Positions 7,601 through 11,545 of a stretch of 11,545 bases of DNA are shown piece by piece. The stretch spans positions 1 through 11,545 of the forward strand of contig CANFHS010000059.1 of the NCBI GenBank assembly GCA_947446835.1, read 5' to 3'. Position 1 is the first letter of the stretch; every line of letters begins with the position of its first letter. The notes under the pieces were generated by a model. That model was not told the DNA's origin. It was given only the letters and a program-made list of their open reading frames with translations, and did not search any database. The stretch is from Bacteriovoracaceae bacterium (GTDB lineage: Bacteria > Bdellovibrionota > UBA1018). Made by a program: the position numbers and the translations under genes.

Positions 7601-8360
7601 CTGGCCGCGCTCCAAGAAGCTGATCGAGGAGAAGAAGGTGGTGGGCTTCTACGTGTCCGGCCACCCGCTCGATACCTGGCAGAAGATCTGCGAGGAGTGG
7701 CTGGGGTGGTCCACCGAGAAGATCAAGAGCTGGGCGCAGCAGAAGGCTGAAGCCGAAGCCAAGAAACGCGCGGCCGCGGCGAGTTCCGCCGATGCGGGTT
7801 TCGGGGGCCAGGATGCCGGCAACAGCTGGATGGCCCGCCAGCGCGCGCCCAAGACCGAGGTGCGGCTGGGCGGCCTGATCGGCGAGATGCGCGAAGTGAT
7901 GACCAAGAAGGGCTCGCGCATGGCTTTCGGACAGGTCGAAGACCTGCTGGGCCGGGTCGAGGTGGTGTTCTTCCCCGAGGCCTACCAGAACTGCCAGGAC
8001 ATGCTCCGCAGGGCCGCGGCCGAGGCCGAGCCCCTGCTCGTGGTGGGTGACATCGAGGTGGGCGAGGAAGCCCCCAAGATCCTGGTCAAGAGCCTGGAGT
8101 GGGTGGCCGAGGCCCATCGCAACCGCGTCCAGCAGATCGTGCTGAAGATCGATCCGTCGGCCACCAGCAGCTCGCAGCTGCGGGAGCTGAAGAAGAGCTT
8201 CATCGAGCACCGGGGCAAGTGCCCGGTGCGCATCCAGTTCGTGGACAAGAAGTTCCGCACCCGGCTGGACCTGCCCCGGACCGTCGGCGTGGCCGCCACG
8301 CCCCAGATGGTGGAAGCGGTGAAGAAGATCTTCGGCCGGGATGTCGTGCAGCTGAGCTGA
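4656..8360 (+). CDS. dnaE: DNA polymerase III, alpha subunit (replicative polymerase)
   Basis: Catalytic subunit of the replisome. I chose the ATG at 4656 (MSFVHLRVHT, matching DnaE N-termini) over an in-frame TTG at 4638; neither has a ribosome binding site. The protein has 1234 residues; E. coli DnaE has 1160. Domain order: N-terminal PHP domain (about 1-280), polymerase core with PGRGSGAGSL and PDFDVDF (D436, D438) plus YDFLG (D587) as the three catalytic aspartates, finger region with ALYRPGPLGSGM and FNKSHSAAYG, a helix-hairpin-helix (IKGVGG), clamp-binding motif QNSLF at 955-959, and an OB domain opening VRLGGLI. The PHP site is degenerate: R7 and T41 (ITDT) stand where active PHP domains have histidines, as in E. 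coli, so proofreading probably depends on a separate DnaQ. An Ala/Gly/Gln-rich linker at about 1022-1065 precedes the OB domain. Confidence 0.97.
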   Translation: MSFVHLRVHTQFSLLEGAIRLDDLFEKVTAMGMPAVAITDTNNLFGAIEFTNAAKKAKVKPIIGCEVFYAPAGRNAVAQMAGGGVASGPKVHRLVLLCRNFQGYQNLCQILTRGYLDAPPPQKGQASTPRFMVEKDLLDQHGDGLMVLSGCLRGEIPYKLLTGDEKGATDSLLWFKKRFGEDFYLELLETGLPEQAAVNEQLFQLGQKHGVACVATANAHYLDPKDAEAHEVLLCIEQGRNLDFDRPKSLVPSEFHFRSPERMREIFERFPGVCDETLRIADKCDVKFPFNDEKGRTVYRLPNFRPEGVSKDAEFDLIAYFREQSQQGLRERFEEPGFAEKRAAADWAQKEPEYWERLDGELRMIEKTGFSGYFLIVSDFIKWAKANDIPVGPGRGSGAGSLVAWCLKITDLDPIQFGLLFERFINPERISMPDFDVDFCQDRRGEVIEYVERKYGKANVCQIITFGKLQARAAVKDVARVLGLSFADSDAITKLIPEELGITLPEAIEKEPRLREKMEQEPKTQKVMEYALKLEGLYRNAGIHAAGVIITEEPVVTWSPLYSGKDGDVVCQYDKDSAEKIGLVKYDFLGLKTLTVIDYAVKLIRAAAEPGSVEAGFAIEKIRYDDQKVFALIASGDTDGVFQVESSGMKDLCMRMVPKHIDDLTAIAALYRPGPLGSGMVDTYVECKHGRKPVVYEVPQLEKILKETYGVMLYQEQVMQVARELAGYSLGQADLLRRAMGKKKPEEMAAQRELFVKGAVANSLDPAKAELIFDLMAKFAEYGFNKSHSAAYGVVTYQTAYLKAHYPEEFMAALMTTEMDNTDKITKYIADAKAHDIPILAPDVNHSQRRFSVEKVTQDGVTRKGIRFGLEAIKGVGGSAVDAIIEGRQAGPFRNALDFCTRVPTRKANKKVLESLTLAGAFDTIAEVNRASLFASLETLLKYAGDEQEERELGQNSLFDTFTADEVKPAIPMAQVFKQEEDWPRSKKLIEEKKVVGFYVSGHPLDTWQKICEEWLGWSTEKIKSWAQQKAEAEAKKRAAAASSADAGFGGQDAGNSWMARQRAPKTEVRLGGLIGEMREVMTKKGSRMAFGQVEDLLGRVEVVFFPEAYQNCQDMLRRAAAEAEPLLVVGDIEVGEEAPKILVKSLEWVAEAHRNRVQQIVLKIDPSATSSSQLRELKKSFIEHRGKCPVRIQFVDKKFRTRLDLPRTVGVAATPQMVEAVKKIFGRDVVQLS

Positions 8361-8364
8361 GCGG

Positions 8365-8380
8365 CCTGCCGTCTGGCAGG
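8365..8380 (+). terminator. Hairpin just after dnaE, possible weak terminator
   Basis: CCTGCC, loop GTCT and GGCAGG form a perfect six-pair stem four bases after the dnaE stop. The following bases are AAATTGACA rather than a T-run, so it is not a standard intrinsic terminator. It may instead protect the 3' end or act with a termination factor. Confidence 0.3.
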
Positions 8381-8410
8381 AAATTGACACCACCCGGTGC
8401 TCACGGGCGT

Positions 8411-8438
8411 TTTACCTGTCGGATCGTGGTGATACACT
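8411..8438 (+). promoter_or_regulatory. Candidate promoter for the exported-protein/lipoprotein operon
   Basis: TTTACC (four of six matches to TTGACA) and TACACT (8433-8438) are separated by 16 bases. The -10 hexamer ends six bases before the ATG at 8445, so the transcript would start at or almost at the start codon. No ribosome binding sequence lies in the gap (CTACCC), which fits leaderless translation. Confidence 0.42.
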
Positions 8439-8444
8439 CTACCC

Positions 8445-9461
8445 ATGCAGAAAGCCTTGCTCCTCGCGCTCGCCGCTTGGGCCCTCCAGGTTCCGTGTGC
8501 CGCAATCGCAGCTCCTCGCGCCACGCAGGCGTCCTCACCCAAGCGCGATCTGTCGGATCTGCTCAAGGCCGAACTGGTGGCGCAGCTTTCCAAGCTGGGT
8601 GCCCTGGCCGATTGGCAGGAAAAGGTCTTCAACGAGGAGCTTCTGCCGCAGTACCCGCGCTTCGTCCGCGATTACCGTCCCGGTGGCTCGGGCGTGGTGG
8701 CCGACATCGACGTGCAGGGCATGCGGTCGTACCTGGCCTGGGGTCCCGGTGAGGCCAAGGGCGACGCGCTCAAGGTGCTGGTGTTCCTGTCGCTCGAAAA
8801 AGACGAAGCCAAGTGCCAGGAGGCACTGCTGCCCATCAGGAAGGTCATCAAGGCCCGGCTGGAACGCCGCGGATTCCAGCCCCTTTTCCTGGAATCCGAT
8901 GCCCTGGGCGAGGGCAAGCTGACGGGGGCCGCGCAGAACGAAAGGCTGTCCGAGCAGGCCCGCAAGAAGGGCTATGCCGGTTCCCTGATCGTGCAGTGGC
9001 AGCTGGCTCCCGTGGACCTGGACAGCGCGCACGCCGACGAGAAGCACTACCAGATCCGTGTGTTCCACTTTTCGCGCCCCGGAAAGGGCGAGTGGAAGCA
9101 TGAAGGAAATCTCGAGATCCTCGAGAATGACTCGATCCTGCAGGCGGCCGAGCGCCTCATGAGCGACGCGGTGACCGACTTCGGCGGCCGCGTGCTGGAG
9201 GCCCGCGCCACCAAGGACCAGGGTTCGGAAGGCCGCGAGCTGAAGCTCATCCTGACCGGTGTGCGCGACTTCGCCCAGTTCCGCGAGCTGCGCGGCCGCA
9301 TCCAGGCGGCAGTCGGCGCGCTCGGCACGATCCAGGAGCGGCAGTTTTCGCGGGGGCGGGTGGAGTTCGCCGTGCTCACGCAGAAACCGGCGGGCGACAT
9401 CCAGGCCGCGGTGGCTCCGGTGGCAGGCAACGAAGTGACCGTGAAGGTGGAGGGACCATGA
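8445..9461 (+). CDS. Exported protein of unknown function, partner of the CsgG/FlgT-like lipoprotein
   Basis: I do not recognise the family. The 338-residue product starts with a Sec signal peptide: a lysine, a hydrophobic run LLLALAAWAL, then a likely signal peptidase I site after AIA at residue 22. The cysteine at 18 is in VPC, which is not a lipobox. The mature part is mixed alpha/beta. The region at about 265-325 has the pattern strand (LKLILTGV), helix (FAQFRELRGRIQAAV), then ERQFSRGRVEFAVL. It resembles small alpha/beta domains in secretin- and FlgT-type periplasmic proteins, though this is impression rather than a proven match. Its stop overlaps the lipoprotein start by four bases, so the two are co-translated and probably act together in the periplasm or at the outer membrane. 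Confidence 0.85.
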   Translation: MQKALLLALAAWALQVPCAAIAAPRATQASSPKRDLSDLLKAELVAQLSKLGALADWQEKVFNEELLPQYPRFVRDYRPGGSGVVADIDVQGMRSYLAWGPGEAKGDALKVLVFLSLEKDEAKCQEALLPIRKVIKARLERRGFQPLFLESDALGEGKLTGAAQNERLSEQARKKGYAGSLIVQWQLAPVDLDSAHADEKHYQIRVFHFSRPGKGEWKHEGNLEILENDSILQAAERLMSDAVTDFGGRVLEARATKDQGSEGRELKLILTGVRDFAQFRELRGRIQAAVGALGTIQERQFSRGRVEFAVLTQKPAGDIQAAVAPVAGNEVTVKVEGP

Positions 9462-10435
9462 CCCGGAAATCCGGCCTTACCCCGATCGTTTGGGCCCTGG
9501 TGGCCCTGGGGCTGCTTGGCGCCTGCCAGCGCTCCGACTCGTTCCGCAAGGACCAGGGTCTGACCCAGGACGACGCCAACAGCTACTACAGCCGCACGCC
9601 CGGCAAGACGCCCACCCAGCGGGTCGAGTCGATGGGGCAGCCGCGCAAGCGGGTCCTGGTTTTCGACTTCTGGAACGATACTCCGGTCAAGAACGACACC
9701 ATCGGCGCCTTCGCGGCCGATGAGCTGCGGCGCGGGCTCTTTGCCACCCAGCGCATGATCCTGCCCACCGATCTCAAGACCGAGTTTTCGACCCAGGACT
9801 TTGTGCAGGGTGACCAGGTCAAGGTGGCGCAGCTGATCCGCGAGGGCCGTCGGCTGGGCGTTTCGGTGCTCATCATCGGGCGCATCACCAAGATCGCCTT
9901 CCGCCAGCGCGGCGACGAGGTGGGCCTGTTCCGCCAGAAGCAGAGCCTGGCTGCCGTGGATGTGGAGATCAAGCTGTTTGACGTGAGCGGTGGCCGCGAG
10001 ATCATGGCCGTGGGCCGCTCGGGCGAAGCTGCCACCAATTCGCTCGTGGCCTTCGAGGACCAGAACCTGACCAGCCCCGAGTACCGCTCCGAGCTGGCCC
10101 GGATGGCCGTGCGGAACACTTCGGTGAACCTGGTGTCGGACGTCATCCGCTCGGTCGAAAAAATGACCTGGCAGGGCCACATCGCCAAGATCGTGGGCAG
10201 CAAGGTTTACGTGAACGCGGGCCGCCAGTCGGGCCTGGTTCCGGGCGACATCCTCAAGGTGCTGACCCAGGGCGAGGACATCTACGATCCGGCCAGCACC
10301 GCGTACCTGGGTCGCACCCAGGGACAGCTGAAGGGCACGCTCGAAGTGCGCGACTTCATCGGCACCGACGGGGCCGTGGCCGAGCTGCACACTGGTGGCA
10401 ACTTCCAGGAAGGCGACCTGGTCCGGTTGTACTGA
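9458..10435 (+). CDS. CsgG/FlgT-like outer-membrane lipoprotein
   Basis: A 325-residue lipoprotein. The signal peptide ends in the lipobox LGAC with lipidated C23; the next residue is Gln, not Asp, which by the E. coli Lol rule favours the outer membrane. Residues about 65-190 read like the CsgG-type alpha/beta core: VLVFDFWNDT, a helix with ADELRRGL, then LGVSVLIIGRIT and VDVEIKLFDV. Residues about 238-325 resemble the FlgT C-terminal beta domain: WQGHIAKIVGSKVYVNAG, QSGLVPGDILKV, a final EGDLVRLY. CsgG forms a curli export pore and FlgT decorates the flagellar base in Vibrio; neither curli nor flagellar genes are seen here, so the role is open. GGAGG lies four bases before the ATG, which overlaps the previous stop. 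Arginine codons are mostly CGC (18 CGC to 8 CGG by hand count). Confidence 0.82.
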   Translation: MTRKSGLTPIVWALVALGLLGACQRSDSFRKDQGLTQDDANSYYSRTPGKTPTQRVESMGQPRKRVLVFDFWNDTPVKNDTIGAFAADELRRGLFATQRMILPTDLKTEFSTQDFVQGDQVKVAQLIREGRRLGVSVLIIGRITKIAFRQRGDEVGLFRQKQSLAAVDVEIKLFDVSGGREIMAVGRSGEAATNSLVAFEDQNLTSPEYRSELARMAVRNTSVNLVSDVIRSVEKMTWQGHIAKIVGSKVYVNAGRQSGLVPGDILKVLTQGEDIYDPASTAYLGRTQGQLKGTLEVRDFIGTDGAVAELHTGGNFQEGDLVRLY

Positions 10436-10472
10436 GTCCTACCGGGGGCGGCGAGGCTGGACCGGGTGCGCG

Positions 10473-11243
10473 TCAGCCGGTCCACTGCAGCTGCAGCTTG
10501 GGCGGAAGCGCGGGTTCGGGCCGGGTCGCGGCGACGGGCGCTTCGTAAAAGCGGAAGTCCACCTGCTGCTTGCGGACCGCCCGAAGGATGGCTTCGGGGT
10601 GGCGTTCGCAATCCAGGACCGTCTTCCACGAGCTCAGCTGGGAGGGGCGATGCAGGTCGCTGCTGGCGATCTTGGGAAGGCGGCTGCGTTCGACTTCGGG
10701 AAACAGGTGGGGCCCCGAGGCCACTTCCCAGGCGTCAAACTCGGTCCTGAGCTCCTCGCGCCGGTCCCAGAGGTGGAACGTCTGCTTCTCGATCTTGCGG
10801 GTCCACACCGGATGGGCCGCGATGGCCAGGGCGCCCTGGGCGCGGAGGTCGCGGGCCACCTGCAGGGGGTCCTGCTCGGGCGAGACCGCGGCGCTGACCC
10901 CGATGCCCAGGATGTGGGCGGAGCGGTGATCCAGGAGCGAATTGCGGGTGATCTCGATGCCGGGAAGGACCACCATGCGGTAGCGGTCCCAGGCGCGCTC
11001 GGCTTCGGACTTCAGGAGCTCGAAGTAGGCAGGCAGCGTTTCGTGGGTCAGGGTCTTGCCCAGGTAGTGGGCGGCGCGACCCATGACGCCCGACTCCTCG
11101 CAGAAATGATCGGTGATGGCGATGGCGCCAAACCCTTGCTTCCCGAACAGGTCGACCAGGTCCGGGATGGGCAACTTGCCGTCACTGAAGCTGGAGTGAA
11201 GGTGGAAGTCCGCCAGGTACGTCACTCCTTGGTTATCGTCCAT
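10473..11243 (-). CDS. Stand-alone PHP-domain metal-dependent phosphoesterase
   Basis: A 256-residue cytoplasmic protein of the polymerase-and-histidinol-phosphatase superfamily; characterised relatives hydrolyse phosphoesters such as histidinol phosphate, nucleotides or RNA ends with two or three metals. The expected ligands appear intact: HLH at 14-16, D21 in FSDG, D45-H46 in ITDH, E97 in GIEIT, H110, H144 in AAHP, and D196/H198 in SSDLH. The substrate cannot be read from the sequence; a YciV-like or histidinol-phosphatase-like role are both possible, and no histidine-pathway gene is nearby. The ATG at 11243 has no ribosome binding site. The only strong AAGGAG lies inside codons 5-7, eight bases before CTG codon 10, so the start is slightly uncertain. 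The gene converges on the lipoprotein gene with 37 bases between them, where I see no clear terminator hairpin, and diverges from lipB. Confidence 0.92.
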   Translation of the reverse strand: MDDNQGVTYLADFHLHSSFSDGKLPIPDLVDLFGKQGFGAIAITDHFCEESGVMGRAAHYLGKTLTHETLPAYFELLKSEAERAWDRYRMVVLPGIEITRNSLLDHRSAHILGIGVSAAVSPEQDPLQVARDLRAQGALAIAAHPVWTRKIEKQTFHLWDRREELRTEFDAWEVASGPHLFPEVERSRLPKIASSDLHRPSQLSSWKTVLDCERHPEAILRAVRKQQVDFRFYEAPVAATRPEPALPPKLQLQWTG

Positions 11244-11259
11244 TTGTAGATGAATGGCT

Positions 11260-11287
11260 GTCAGGCGTTGGTCAGGTGTCCGTCAGG
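11260..11287. repeat. Three GTCAGG direct repeats at an 11-base period
   Basis: GTCAGG occurs at 11260, 11271 and 11282, exactly 11 bases apart, in the 100-base gap between the divergent PHP gene and lipB. The bases after each copy vary (CGTTG, TGTCC, GCGCC). One-turn spacing puts all copies on one face of the helix, as in sites for multimeric DNA-binding proteins. On the minus strand they read CCTGAC and lie 17-44 bases before the PHP ATG. The repeat is seen directly; regulation is inference. Confidence 0.6.
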
Positions 11288-11343
11288 GCGCCTTCAAGCC
11301 CGTCTTGACCTGGAGGCAGGCGCCGGGTCATGGTCCTGCCCTC

Positions 11344-11545
11344 GTGGTGACCGAACTCCGTCGACATTCCGCCCAGGCTCCCTGGACCTACGCCCTGCTG
11401 GATCAACGCCAGCGCGAGGTGGCCGCGCGCGCGCGCCGGGGAGAGCCCGGGGCGCTGCTGGTTTCGGAGGTGGCCCCCGTGGTGACCCTGGGTCGCCGCA
11501 CCCAGGGCTCCGACCTGCTGCAGGGGCCCGAGGCGCTGAAGCGCC
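11344..11545 (+). CDS. lipB: Lipoyl(octanoyl) transferase, N-terminal part; 3' end outside window
   Basis: LipB moves the octanoyl group from acyl carrier protein to lipoyl domains of enzymes such as pyruvate dehydrogenase, the first step of lipoate synthesis. Only 67 codons are visible. They show the family opening: an aromatic/Ala segment APWTYALLDQRQ, then GALLVSEVAPVVTLGRR and GSDLL, matching the usual LLxxEHPPVxTLGRxxxxxxLL. The usual EHPP is EVAP here, so the histidine is replaced; the catalytic Cys/Lys pair would lie beyond the window edge. I place the start at the GTG pair 11344/11347, where LipB homologues normally begin. The frame is open back to an ATG at 11254, which would add 30 residues and read through the repeat region. 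No clear ribosome binding site supports either choice; AGGCAGG ends 23 bases before the GTG, too far to help. Confidence 0.85.
   Translation, partial: MVTELRRHSAQAPWTYALLDQRQREVAARARRGEPGALLVSEVAPVVTLGRRTQGSDLLQGPEALKR

Noticed and set aside
8384..8389. Perfect TTGACA that looks like a -35 box
   Set aside because: No -10-like hexamer lies 16-18 bases downstream; the nearest good -10 (8433) is 43 bases away, so TTTACC at 8411 is the better -35 candidate.
4659..8393. Very long open frame on the minus strand opposite dnaE (over 1,200 codons)
   Set aside because: Its His/Leu/Val-rich, motif-free product is what a GC-rich gene gives when read antisense in the matching phase. dnaE on the plus strand is unambiguous.
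9047..10390. 447-codon minus-strand open frame opposite the lipoprotein gene
   Set aside because: The plus-strand gene has a lipobox, a ribosome binding site and domain motifs; the antisense product has none.
10395..11249. 284-codon plus-strand open frame opposite the PHP gene
   Set aside because: The minus strand encodes a PHP domain with all metal ligands; the plus-strand product shows no motif.
11330..11352. ATG just upstream of lipB
   Set aside because: It is in another frame and meets a stop after six codons.

Overview
The window is GC-rich bacterial chromosome with densely packed genes and no non-coding stretch over about 100 bases. I see no rRNA, tRNA, CRISPR array or insertion sequence. 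The organism is probably Gram-negative: there is a lipobox protein, a partner with a Sec signal peptide, and a proteobacterial-style DnaE with a degenerate PHP site. The mix would suit a high-GC delta-type, myxobacterial or Bdellovibrionota-like lineage, but the window does not settle the taxonomy.

Left part (1-945): the C-terminal two thirds of guaA (GMP synthase), cut by the window edge. Next (1009-3818) is a tight three-gene cassette: a NeuC-type hydrolysing UDP-HexNAc 2-epimerase, a two-lobed GNAT-like acyltransferase joined to it by a 4-base ATGA overlap, and a PIG-L/LmbE deacetylase 24 bases further on. Together they look like a unit that makes an amino sugar and swaps its N-acyl group. 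No sialic- or legionaminic-acid synthase, CMP transferase or glycosyltransferase is present here. A two-helix membrane protein of unknown function (3909-4592) follows behind an AT-richer gap. From the cassette through this gene, codon use looks looser than in the flanking housekeeping genes.

Middle (4656-8360): dnaE, the replicative DNA polymerase III alpha subunit, with all three catalytic aspartates and an internal clamp-binding motif. After it (8445-10435) comes a two-gene operon: an exported protein of unknown function and a CsgG/FlgT-like lipoprotein, again linked by an ATGA overlap. These probably act together in the periplasm or at the outer membrane.

Right part: a stand-alone PHP-domain phosphoesterase on the minus strand (10473-11243), convergent with the lipoprotein gene, then a divergent intergenic region holding three GTCAGG direct repeats at an exact 11-base period. 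The window ends in the first 67 codons of lipB (octanoyltransferase).

The points most worth following up are the epimerase/acyltransferase/deacetylase cassette inserted between guaA and dnaE, the exported-protein/CsgG-like lipoprotein pair, the helically phased repeat in front of lipB, and hints of leaderless transcription at dnaE and the gene after it.
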